DNA from: JBFHNV01 sp965365655
Lineage (GTDB): Bacteria; Pseudomonadota; Gammaproteobacteria; HK1
Direction: 5' to 3'
NCBI GenBank assembly: GCA_965365655.1
Contig: CBDUCN010000001.1
Span: 1 to 59,985 of the forward strand
DNA length: 59,985 bases
Position numbers and translations under genes: made by a program. Positions 32,362 to 40,015 of this stretch are shown piece by piece. Within the stretch, counting starts at the first letter, position 1. Every line of letters begins with the position of its first letter. The notes under the pieces were generated by a model. The model was not told the origin of the DNA. It did not search any database and saw nothing but the letters and a program-made list of their open reading frames with translations.

Positions 32362-33857
32362 GCGACGATGACCTTGATCTTCCGCGGAGGCTCGGGCTGC
32401 GCGCCGGGCGCGAGATCGTTGAGCACCCGGAACCAGTCGGCGTTGAACGGCCCGTACGGGAGCGTCGTCGCGAGCGTCTCGACCCGGTCGCCCGGCTGCG
32501 CCGCGCGCACCGCGAGGCGCAGCGGCCGGATCGCGGCGGCCTGCGCGGCGTCCAGCGCGCGGAAGCTGTAGGTGGTCTCGCGGAACGGGAGGTTCAGCTC
32601 CGCGGTGCGCTGCTGCGGCGAGATGAACAGGAAACGGTAGGCCGAGCGGCCGTCTCGGTTCAGCGCGAGGAGCCGCACGTCCACCGGGCCGCTCTCGGTG
32701 CGCCCCACGGTGCGCCCCGTCGCGCCGTCGAAGCCGTTCACCCGGATCGGCTCGAGGTCCGCGAGACGCGCGTTCGGCGCCCACTCGCCCTGCAGGTACG
32801 CGGGCATGTTGCCCGCCTGGCGAATCGGCGCGATGTCGAACACGATCGCCGCGCCGCGCGCGTCGCTCGCGACCACCTTCTCCGGCGAGTTCTGCATCCT
32901 GAAGCCTTGCGGTGCCGTGAACTCGAAGCGCAGGCCGGGGTGCTGGAAGGTGCGCCCGCGCACGACGCCCTGCTCGGGATCGTCGCCGAACACCATGCCG
33001 TCGATCAGCGCGAGGTACTCGTCGCGGGCGACGCGCGGATTCGGCGGCCGCGACACCTCGGCCGCGGCCTGCGCCGCCCGCACCCGGTCCATCGTGCGCG
33101 GGTGGGTGGCCATCAGGTTGTACTGGTCCACCGAGCCCTCGGGCAGCCCTTTCGAGCGCGCCTCCACCTGGCTCTGCTCGCGCAGGCTGGCGAGGAAGGT
33201 GGCCATCGCGTCGGGGTCGTAGCCGGCGCGGCTCATGTAGCGCACGCCCAGGGTGTCGCTCTCGAGCTCCTGCTCCCGGGAGTAGCTCTGGATCGCGAGC
33301 GTCGCGATGGTCTGCCCGACCTGCGCGACGCTGTCCGCGGGCAGCCCGAGCAGGCTCGCGCCGATGGCGCTCGCGATCACGCCGATCTGGGCCATCTGCT
33401 GCGCGCCGAGCCGCTCCGCCGTGTGGCGCGCGTTGACGTGGCCCAGCTCGTGCGCGAGCACGCCGGCCATCTCGGCCTCGTTGCTCGCGAGCGCGAGCAG
33501 CCCGCGCGACAGGTACACGTAGCCGCCGGGCAGCGCGAACGCGTTGACGATGGGCGAGTTCAGCAGGGTGAAGCGGTAGTTGAACTGCTGGTACTCGGTG
33601 TAGGCGGCGAGGCGGCGCCCGACCGTGTCCACGTAGCGCTGCAGCTTCGGGTCCCGGTACTCGCCGCCGAAGGCCTCCAGCATCTTCGGATGCTCGCTGG
33701 CCCCGAGACGGGCGTCGTCCTCCGGGGAGAAGCCGCCGGTGAAGCTGGAGCGCCCGGTCGCCGGGTTCGTGCTGACGCAGCCCGCGAGGCCGCACGCGCA
33801 CCCGGCGAGCGTGGCGGCGCCGCCGGCGCGGAGCAGGGAGCGGCGGGAAACGGTCAT
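32358..33857 (-). CDS. M48-family metalloprotease lipoprotein
   Basis: A 499-residue BepA/YcaL-like peptidase from ATG 33857. The N-terminus SRRSLLRAGGAATLAGCACGLAGC has a twin-Arg-like start and a lipobox, so an exported lipoprotein is expected. Zinc motif HELGH is at residues 136-140 (His136, Glu137, His140), and the third ligand is probably the downstream ELESDTLGVRYM. The C-terminal third (from about 310) is a distinct beta-rich domain. BepA-type enzymes police outer-membrane protein assembly. Here the gene is translationally coupled to an RND adaptor, which is unusual and hints at envelope homeostasis. It diverges from nothing; the ileS stop lies 79 bp upstream. Confidence 0.93.
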   Translation of the reverse strand: MTVSRRSLLRAGGAATLAGCACGLAGCVSTNPATGRSSFTGGFSPEDDARLGASEHPKMLEAFGGEYRDPKLQRYVDTVGRRLAAYTEYQQFNYRFTLLNSPIVNAFALPGGYVYLSRGLLALASNEAEMAGVLAHELGHVNARHTAERLGAQQMAQIGVIASAIGASLLGLPADSVAQVGQTIATLAIQSYSREQELESDTLGVRYMSRAGYDPDAMATFLASLREQSQVEARSKGLPEGSVDQYNLMATHPRTMDRVRAAQAAAEVSRPPNPRVARDEYLALIDGMVFGDDPEQGVVRGRTFQHPGLRFEFTAPQGFRMQNSPEKVVASDARGAAIVFDIAPIRQAGNMPAYLQGEWAPNARLADLEPIRVNGFDGATGRTVGRTESGPVDVRLLALNRDGRSAYRFLFISPQQRTAELNLPFRETTYSFRALDAAQAAAIRPLRLAVRAAQPGDRVETLATTLPYGPFNADWFRVLNDLAPGAQPEPPRKIKVIVA

Positions 33858-33936
33858 CGACGCACGCCGTGTGGACTGCGTCGAGTATACCCGTCGCGCG
33901 CGGCACGCCGCCGCGGCGGCGGCGGACAGAGGGCGC

Positions 33937-36900
33937 TCAGGCGGGCTCTCGTGCGAGCGCGATCCGCCACTGCTCGCCGTCCAGCTCGTGCTCGGCGCTG
34001 AAGTCGTCCGCTTCGCCGTCGCCCAGCGTGCGGGTGGCCAGCGTCTCCTCGTGGATGTGGTCCGCGAAGCGCTCGAGCGCACGCGCGACGCCGTCACCGC
34101 CGCTGATGCGCAGCGCGATGCGGTCCGCGACGTCGAGACCCGCGCGCTTGCGCGCCTCCTGCACCGTGCGCACGAGCTCGCGGGCGAGGCCCTCGCACTC
34201 GAGCTCGGGCGTGAGCCGCGTGTCCAGCCCCACCAGGAAGCCGCCTTCCTCGGCGCAGGCGTAGCCCTCGGCGGACTCCGTCTCCACCAGCACGTCCTCC
34301 GGCTCGAAGGTGATCGGCGTCCCGCCGACGTCGAGCTCGAAGCTTCGCCCGGCGGCGACGGCGCCGGCGACGGCGGCGCCGTCGGCGGCGCTCAGCGCTT
34401 CGCGGATCGCCGGGATCAGCTTGCCGTGGCGGCGCCCGATCCGTGGCAGGTTGGGCTTCAGCCGGTAGCTCACGAGTCCGGCATCGCGGGCGATCGGCTC
34501 GACCGCCTTCACGTTGAGCTCCTCCAGGATAGGCGCCTCGTGGCGCGCCACCGCCGCCGCGGCCGCCTCGTCGGGCACGCGCACCAGCGCGCGCGACAGC
34601 GGCTGGCGGGTGCGCAGCGCGCTCGCGTTGCGCGCGGCGCGGCCCAGCGACACCACCCGGCGCACGACCTCGAAGCCGGCGAGAAGCTGCTCGTCGATGC
34701 GCGCGGCGTCGGCCTGCGGCCACGGGCACATGTGCACGCTGACGGGCGCCTGCCGGTCGCGTGCGCGAACGAGGTTCTGGTGCATGCGCTCGGCGATGAA
34801 CGGCATGAAGGGCGCGAGCAGGCGCGCGGTCACGGTCAGGCACTCGTACAGCGTGAGGTAGGCGGCCAGCTTGTCGTCGCCGGCGGCGGCCTTCCAGAAC
34901 CGGCGCCGGTTCAGCCGCACGTACCAGTTCGACAGCGCGTCGACGAAGGCCTCGATGGCGCGCCCGGCGCCCAGCGCGTCGTAGTCGTCGAGGCGTGCGG
35001 TGCACTCGCGCACCGTGTCGTGCAGCAGCGCCAGCACCCAGCGGTCCATCTCCGGGCGTTCGGCCAGCGGCAGATCGCGGTCGAGATCCGGCGCGTCCAG
35101 GCGAGCGTACATCACGAAGAATCCGTAGGTGTTCCACAGCGTGTTCAGGAACGAGCTCGCGACGTCGCGCACGATGTCCACCGAGATGCGCTTCTGCACG
35201 TCGGGTGCGATGCGGGCGACGAAGTACCAGCGCAGCGCGTCCGCGCCGACGCTCTCGAACACGTCGTACGGATCGACGATGTTGCCCTGCGACTTCGACA
35301 TCTTCTTGCCGTCGGCGTCGACGATGTGCGCGAGGCAGATCACGTTGCGGTAGGCGACGCTGTCCGAGACCAGGGTCGCGATCGCGTGCAGGGTGTAGAA
35401 CCAGCCTCGGGTCTGGTCGATGGCCTCCACGATGTAGTCGGCGGGGAAATGCTTCTCGAAGGTGTCGGCGTTCTCGAACGGGTAGTGCCACTGCGCGTAG
35501 GACATCGCGCCGGAGTCGAACCAGCAGTCGATCACCTCCGGCACCCGGCGGTACTCGCGGCCGTTGTCGGGGTGGCGGAAGGTGATCTCGTCGATCGCGG
35601 GCCGGTGCAGGTCCACGTCGCGAAGCGGGCGCCCGCACAGGCCCTCGAGCTGCTCGACGGACCCGATGCACAGGTAGTCGCCCTCGCCGTCGGTCCACAC
35701 CGGCAGCGGCGTGCCCCAGAAGCGCTCGCGCGACAGCGCCCAGTCGATGTTGTTCTCCAGCCAGTTGCCGAAGCGGCCGTCGCGGATGTACTCCGGCACC
35801 CAGTGGATCGTGCGGTTCAGCGCCACCATCCGGTCGCGCAGCTCGCTGGTGCGGATGTACCACGCATGCTTCGCGTAGTAGATGAGCGGGTCGCCGGTGC
35901 GCCAGCCGTGAGGGTAGTTGTGGGTGTACTTCTGCACCCGCCACAGCAGCCCGCTCGCCTTCAGCTCGTCCACGAGCACCGGGTCGGCCTCCTTGAAGAA
36001 GCGCCCGGCCACCGGCGTCACCTCGGGGAGGAACAGACCGTCGAGGCCCACCCCGTGCACGACCGGCAGGCCCGCGGCCTGCCCCAGCGCGAGGTCGTCC
36101 ACGCCGTAGGCCGGGGCGATGTGCACGATGCCGGTGCCGTCCTCGATGGTCACGAAGTCCGCCGCGTGCACGGCCCACGCGGCGTCGCAGTCCACCGCCA
36201 GGTAGTCGAAGGGCCGGCGATAGCGCCGGCCGACCAGCTCGGCGCCCTTCACGGTGCGCAGCACCTCGTGCGGTGCGTCGCCGAGCGCCGCGTCCACCAG
36301 CGCGGCGGCCAGGATCAGCGTCTCGTCGCCGACGCGAACGAAGGCGTAGTCCACGTCGGCGGCCACCGCGAGGGCGAGGTTCGACGGCAGCGTCCACGGG
36401 GTCGTGGTCCAGACGAGGAACGACGCGCCCGATTCGTCGGCGAGCGGGAAGCGCACGTATACCGACGGATCCACGACCTCCTTGTAGCCGAGCGCGACCT
36501 CGTGCGAGGACAGGGTTGCGCCGATGCGCGGGTCGTAGGGCACCACCTTGTAGCCCTGATACATCAGGCCCTTGTCCCAGATCACCTGCAGCAGGTGCCA
36601 CACCGACTCGATGTAGTCGTTGTCCAGCGTGTAGTACGCGTGCTTCATGTCGACCCAGAAGCCCATGCGCTCGGTCATGCGCTCCCAGTCGGAGATGTAG
36701 CGCATCACCGACTCGCGGCAGCGGCGCGTGAACTCGGCGATTCCGACCTCGCGCTCGATGCGCGCCTTGTCGAAGATGCCGAGCTCCTTCTCCACCTCGT
36801 GCTCCACCGGCAGGCCGTGGGTGTCCCAGCCGGCCTTGCGCGGGCAGTGGTAGCCGCGCATCGTCTTGTAGCGGGGGTAGAGATCCTTGAACGTGCGCGC

Positions 36901-37089
36901 CAGCACGTGGTGGATGCCCGGGCGGCCGTTGGCGGTGGGCGGGCCGTCGTTCCAGGTGTACAGGTCGCGTCCGTCGCTCGCCTGCAACGTGCGTGCGAAC
37001 ACGTCCTCGCGCTGCCAGAATTCCAGCACCTCGTGCTCCAGCGCCGGGCCGTCGTAGCGCCCGGTCACCGCCTCGAATTTCGTCGCCAT
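33937..37089 (-). CDS. ileS: Isoleucyl-tRNA synthetase, type 2 (IleRS2) with GIHH signature
   Basis: A 1,050-residue class Ia synthetase from ATG 37089. It has the long eukaryote/Thermus/Actinobacteria-like plan: NGRPGIHHVLARTFKDLYPRYK, AGWDTHGLPVEHEVEKELGI, editing domain (ATLSSHEVALGYKEV, LVWTTTPWTLPSNLAL), then GKKMSKSQGNIVDPYD, anticodon-binding domain and a C-terminal extension. It lacks the C-terminal zinc cluster of type-1 IleRS. The HIGH motif reads Gly58-Ile-His60-His61, with the first and third residues swapped relative to HXGH. Altered GXHH IleRS2 enzymes are described as strongly mupirocin-resistant. The gene is preceded by a T-box leader. In most gammaproteobacteria ileS is type 1 and lies beside lspA. 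Whether this is the only ileS of the genome is unknown. Confidence 0.95.
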   Translation of the reverse strand: MATKFEAVTGRYDGPALEHEVLEFWQREDVFARTLQASDGRDLYTWNDGPPTANGRPGIHHVLARTFKDLYPRYKTMRGYHCPRKAGWDTHGLPVEHEVEKELGIFDKARIEREVGIAEFTRRCRESVMRYISDWERMTERMGFWVDMKHAYYTLDNDYIESVWHLLQVIWDKGLMYQGYKVVPYDPRIGATLSSHEVALGYKEVVDPSVYVRFPLADESGASFLVWTTTPWTLPSNLALAVAADVDYAFVRVGDETLILAAALVDAALGDAPHEVLRTVKGAELVGRRYRRPFDYLAVDCDAAWAVHAADFVTIEDGTGIVHIAPAYGVDDLALGQAAGLPVVHGVGLDGLFLPEVTPVAGRFFKEADPVLVDELKASGLLWRVQKYTHNYPHGWRTGDPLIYYAKHAWYIRTSELRDRMVALNRTIHWVPEYIRDGRFGNWLENNIDWALSRERFWGTPLPVWTDGEGDYLCIGSVEQLEGLCGRPLRDVDLHRPAIDEITFRHPDNGREYRRVPEVIDCWFDSGAMSYAQWHYPFENADTFEKHFPADYIVEAIDQTRGWFYTLHAIATLVSDSVAYRNVICLAHIVDADGKKMSKSQGNIVDPYDVFESVGADALRWYFVARIAPDVQKRISVDIVRDVASSFLNTLWNTYGFFVMYARLDAPDLDRDLPLAERPEMDRWVLALLHDTVRECTARLDDYDALGAGRAIEAFVDALSNWYVRLNRRRFWKAAAGDDKLAAYLTLYECLTVTARLLAPFMPFIAERMHQNLVRARDRQAPVSVHMCPWPQADAARIDEQLLAGFEVVRRVVSLGRAARNASALRTRQPLSRALVRVPDEAAAAAVARHEAPILEELNVKAVEPIARDAGLVSYRLKPNLPRIGRRHGKLIPAIREALSAADGAAVAGAVAAGRSFELDVGGTPITFEPEDVLVETESAEGYACAEEGGFLVGLDTRLTPELECEGLARELVRTVQEARKRAGLDVADRIALRISGGDGVARALERFADHIHEETLATRTLGDGEADDFSAEHELDGEQWRIALAREPA

Positions 37090-37118
37090 TGATCGTTCCC
37101 TGGAAGCCGCAAATGAAG

Positions 37119-37166
37119 AACGCCCCGCACGGCGGCGCGCGTCAGCATGCCGTCGTCCGGGGCGTT
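37119..37166 (-). terminator. Attenuator hairpin at the 3' end of the ileS leader
   Basis: On the minus strand AACGCCCCG (37166-37158) pairs perfectly with CGGGGCGTT (37127-37119), extended by a GC-rich partly wobble stem. TTCTTCATTT follows, a U-rich but not continuous tract. It could act as a transcription attenuator. It does not overlap the T-box GGGTGG element itself, so the switching pairing is unclear and a translational mechanism remains possible. Confidence 0.55.
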
Positions 37167-37436
37167 GCCGTTCGGGACCGTGGGCGCCGGGGCGCCCGGG
37201 CCGGGCTCGCGTTACCACCCGGTTTCGCCGCGCCCTCGCGGAGCGCGGCCTCGATGCGTGATCCCTTCGGGGGCACGCGGGTCCGGTGTCGGGGACCAGC
37301 CGGCCGGGCCTACTGGCGCGCGGGCGCGCGTTCGGGCGGCGGCTCGAGGGGGATCTTCTCCGGTGCGCGGCCCGGAGCTTCCACCGTCCTCCGATCGCTG
37401 CCGCCGCGGGATGCCGGGTACTCGGCCCTGTCATCG
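37119..37436 (-). ncRNA. T-box riboswitch leader, tRNA-Ile (AUC specifier)
   Basis: On the minus strand the order of T-box parts is complete. GATGAC (37435-37430, K-turn) is followed by AGGG (pairs with CCCT after the specifier) and the S-turn AGTA (37422-37419). CCGG/CCGG closes the upper stem, with a distal hairpin GGAG-(GACGGTGGAAG)-CTCC. GAAG then leads to the specifier ATC (37354-37352). The T-box GGGTGGTAACGCG (37220-37208) differs from GGGTGGTACCGCG by one base; its TGGT can pair with the ACCA end of uncharged tRNA-Ile. A hairpin with a U-rich tail precedes ileS. T-boxes are typical of Firmicutes and Actinobacteria. Folding was not computed. Confidence 0.87.
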
Positions 37437-37450
37437 CCTCAGGGGCCGGA

Positions 37451-37478
37451 ATTCTACTGGCGGCCGGGCCAATTACAA
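37451..37478 (-). promoter_or_regulatory. Sigma-70 promoter of the T-box/ileS unit
   Basis: On the minus strand TTGTAA (37478-37473), a 16-base spacer and TAGAAT (37456-37451; 5 of 6 consensus bases). Transcription would begin near 37444, a few bases before the first T-box stem. The fit between start point and aptamer supports both calls. Confidence 0.65.
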
Positions 37479-37653
37479 CGCCGCGCGTGCCGGCTACACG
37501 TTTGTTTCGTGGATCCGGGCGCGGCGGTGCGGACCGGTTCACCCTTCGTTCAGTCCACGTGCTGTTAGCTTGTATGCATCAGACAACCGATGCGGCGTGC
37601 GACCGCACCCGCACGTGTAACGCGAACATCGCGAACATCTCAGGGAGACTCTC

Positions 37654-38103
37654 GTGAACAAAGCGATCGTAATCCTGCTGGCCGCCGGCGCCGTGGGTGT
37701 GACCGGCTGCCAGGAAGTGCGCAACGAGCACGTGGGCATGGGCGTCGGCGGCGCCCTCGGCGGACTCCTGGGCGCTCAGGTGGGAGGCGGCCGCGGGCAG
37801 CTCGCCGCGACCGCGGCCGGCGCGCTGCTCGGCGCGTACCTCGGCGGCAACGTGGGGCGCAGCATGGACCAGGTCGACCGTCTCAACGCGCAGCGCACAC
37901 TGGAGGGCACGCCGACCGGGCAGAGCACCGCCTGGCAGAACCCCGACAGCGGCAACCGGTACGAGGTCACGCCCACGCGCACCTACCAGGAGGAGGGCCG
38001 GCCGTGTCGCGAGTACACCACAGAGGCGTGGATCGACGGCCGGCGCGAGACCCTCAGAGGAACCGCGTGCCGGGAGCCTGACGGGAGCTGGCGCGCGATC
38101 TGA
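37654..38103 (+). CDS. Glycine-zipper 2TM lipoprotein (17-kDa antigen-like)
   Basis: A 149-residue lipoprotein from GTG 37654 with GGGAG upstream. The signal peptide ends in lipobox VGVTGC. A glycine zipper follows (VGMGVGGALGGLLGAQVGGG and AGALLGAYLGGNVG, about residues 27-70), then a soluble C-terminal domain (GQSTAWQNPDSGNRYEVTPT, CREYTTEAWIDGR) typical of the rickettsial 17-kDa surface antigen family. Such proteins are outer-membrane lipoproteins of uncertain role. It diverges from the ileS leader, is monocistronic, and is followed by a long non-coding stretch. Confidence 0.88.
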   Translation: MNKAIVILLAAGAVGVTGCQEVRNEHVGMGVGGALGGLLGAQVGGGRGQLAATAAGALLGAYLGGNVGRSMDQVDRLNAQRTLEGTPTGQSTAWQNPDSGNRYEVTPTRTYQEEGRPCREYTTEAWIDGRRETLRGTACREPDGSWRAI

Positions 38104-38220
38104 CGCGACGCGCGGCCGCGCGTCGTATTGATGTTCGGACAGGACCGCCCCGCGCCGGGCCGGTCACCCCCGGGAGCCCGGTAACCGCACACGAATGCCG
38201 CGCGTCGCGGCGCGCGCGAC

Positions 38221-38251
38221 GATCCGGCAGCGGCATCGCCGCTGCCGGATC
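38221..38251. repeat. Perfect inverted repeat, 14-bp arms
   Basis: GATCCGGCAGCGGC (38221-38234) and GCCGCTGCCGGATC (38238-38251) are exact reverse complements separated by ATC. No T tract follows on either strand. It could be the terminator hairpin of the lipoprotein gene or a protein-binding palindrome. Confidence 0.8.
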
Positions 38252-38500
38252 TCCTCAAGTCACATCCGTAGCCACGTTCAGTCGCCGATCGGTGTCGTGG
38301 GACGCCGACCCGTCGGCTCGTCCCCCGCGTTTCCCGTGTCGAAAGGGCGGGCGGGCGTGCGCGCCGCGAGTGTCGCGACGACGCGGTCACCGTCGCGGCA
38401 GTCGGAACACGTCTTCGGGTGCGCGCCGCCGATCGTGCCGGAGCCTTTAATTCAAGGGGCGATTCGCGACTTTCCGCTTTCTTTCCCGGTGATGCGTGTT

Positions 38501-38506
38501 TATGAT
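38501..38506 (+). promoter_or_regulatory. Candidate -10 box of the HU-family gene
   Basis: TATGAT (5 of 6 consensus bases) lies in a locally AT-rich stretch 108 bp before the HU-family ATG. The best -35 candidate at 17-base spacing, TTTCTT (38478-38483), is poor. AGGGAGA stands before the ATG. Confidence 0.4.
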
Positions 38507-38613
38507 CGCGCGCGCCTCCGGGGGGAGACGAAGGCGACCCCGACGCCTCAGAGGCCAATCCAGCACCCACATCCAACCAACGAACTCGCACGTTTTCGTG
38601 TAGGGAGAATTTC

Positions 38614-38940
38614 ATGGCAAAAGCCACCGCCATCAAGGACCCGCTGACAAAGACTCAGCTGCTCACGACCCTCGCCGAGGAGACCGGGCTGTCGAAGAAG
38701 GAGTGCAGCGTCGTCCTCGACGAGCTGTCGAACGTCATTCACCGCCACCTCAAGAAGCGCGGCGCCGGCACGTTCACGATGCCCGGCATGTTCAAGATCA
38801 AGACTCAGCGCAAGCCGGCGACCAAGGCGCGCAAGGGCATCAACCCGTTCACCGGCGAGGAGACGATGTTCAAGGCCAAGCCTGCGCGCACCGTGGTGAA
38901 GGTGCAGCCGCTGAAGGCCCTGAAGGACATGGTGGAATGA
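38614..38940 (+). CDS. HU/IHF-family DNA-binding protein
   Basis: A 108-residue basic nucleoid protein from ATG 38614 with AGGGAGA 8 bases before. The HU fold is complete: N-terminal helices (LTKTQLLTTLAEETGLSKKE, VVLDELSNVIHRHLKK), then the beta-arm with TFTMPGMFKIKTQRKPATKA and RKGINPFTGEETMFKAKPA. The C-terminal segment KVQPLKALKDMVE is slightly extended compared with the roughly 90-residue HU. Its lower GC (AAG, ATC, AAC codons) fits high expression. A strong intrinsic terminator follows. It may be a variant HU used besides the main HupB; the sequence does not say. Confidence 0.93.
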   Translation: MAKATAIKDPLTKTQLLTTLAEETGLSKKECSVVLDELSNVIHRHLKKRGAGTFTMPGMFKIKTQRKPATKARKGINPFTGEETMFKAKPARTVVKVQPLKALKDMVE

Positions 38941-38971
38941 CGCGCAGCTGAAGGCGCGTGAGCGAATCGGG

Positions 38972-39000
38972 AACCCCGCCGTACGGCGGGGTTTTCGTTT
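38972..39000 (+). terminator. Intrinsic terminator of the HU-family gene
   Basis: AACCCCGCC-GTAC-GGCGGGGTT is a perfect 9-bp stem with a 4-base loop, followed by TTCGTTT. It ends the HU-family transcript 32 bp after its stop. The AAC side gives the opposite strand an A-tract only, so it is one-directional for HU, though it stands in the convergent gap with dapD. Confidence 0.9.
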
Positions 39001-39018
39001 GCGCGGCGGCGACCCGCT

Positions 39019-39840
39019 TCAGATGTCGCGCAGCAGCGCGTTGATGCCCACCTTGGCGCGCGTCTTCTCGTCCACGCGCTTCACGATGACCGCGCAGTAC
39101 AGGCTGTAGCGGCCGTCGGCCGACGGCAGGTTGCCGGAGACCACCACGGACCCGGCGGGGATGCGGCCGTAGAGGATCTCGTCGCGTTCGCGGTCGTAGA
39201 TCCGCGTGGACTGCCCGATGTACACGCCCATCGAGATGACCGATCCGGCCTCGACGATCACGCCCTCGACGATCTCCGAGCGCGCGCCGATGAAGCAGTC
39301 GTCCTCGATGATCGTGGGCGCGGCCTGCAGCGGCTCGAGAACGCCGCCGATGCCGACCCCGCCCGACAGGTGCACGTTCCTGCCGATCTGCGCGCACGAG
39401 CCGACCGTCGCCCAGGTGTCCACCATCGTGCCCGAGTCGACGTACGCGCCCAGGTTCACGTAGGACGGCATCAGCACCACGCCCGGCGCCACGTAGGCGC
39501 CGTAGCGCGCCACCGCCGGCGGCACCACCCGCACGCCGGAGGCGCGCAGCTCCTGGTCGCCCATCTGCCCGAACTTCGACGGCACCTTGTCGAAGTAGCG
39601 CGTGAAGCCGCCGTCCATCGCCGCGTTGTCGGTCAGCCGGAACGACAGCAGCACCGCCTTCTTCAGCCACTCGTTGACCTGCCACTCGCCGTCGCGCTTT
39701 TCCGCGACTCGCGCCTTGCCGGAGTCGAGCAGGGCGAGCGCATCGTCGACTGCCTCGCGCACCGAGGGCTCCGCATTCAGGGGCTGGATGTCGGCGCGAC
39801 GCTCGAACGCGTCCTCGATGACGGCCTGCAGGTCGCTCAT
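39019..39840 (-). CDS. dapD: Tetrahydrodipicolinate N-succinyltransferase DapD
   Basis: A 273-residue left-handed beta-helix acyltransferase of the lysine/diaminopimelate pathway. It adds a succinyl group from succinyl-CoA to tetrahydrodipicolinate. The N-terminal helical domain (AVIEDAFERRADIQP) is followed by hexapeptide repeats (GAYVAPGVVLMPSYVNLGAY, IGRNVHLSGGVGIGGVLEP, CFIGARSEIVEGVIVEAGSV). Length matches E. coli DapD (274). The window also holds asd, which feeds the same pathway. It converges with the HU-family gene and is preceded by 175 bp before the queG stop. Confidence 0.96.
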   Translation of the reverse strand: MSDLQAVIEDAFERRADIQPLNAEPSVREAVDDALALLDSGKARVAEKRDGEWQVNEWLKKAVLLSFRLTDNAAMDGGFTRYFDKVPSKFGQMGDQELRASGVRVVPPAVARYGAYVAPGVVLMPSYVNLGAYVDSGTMVDTWATVGSCAQIGRNVHLSGGVGIGGVLEPLQAAPTIIEDDCFIGARSEIVEGVIVEAGSVISMGVYIGQSTRIYDRERDEILYGRIPAGSVVVSGNLPSADGRYSLYCAVIVKRVDEKTRAKVGINALLRDI

Positions 39841-40015
39841 GACTCGGGTCTCCTCGGCGGTGTCGGCGGAAGGCTATGGCGGCGGAATGCTATCAGGATG
39901 GTCGTCAGGGCCGGAACGCACGCGGCGATCTCGCCGGACCCCGGGGAGTCCCCGTGCCGCGCACCCCTCGTTCCGGCGCCGGGCCGGTGGCGCCCGCAGT
40001 GCACGCGCGCGGGAT

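Larger units (their letters stand above)
38104..38613. other. Intergenic region before the HU gene
   Basis: These 510 bp hold no convincing gene. They contain a perfect 14-bp inverted repeat (38221-38251) and, near the end, an AT-rich promoter region for the HU-family gene. The rest is GC-rich with only chance open frames. Confidence 0.5.
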
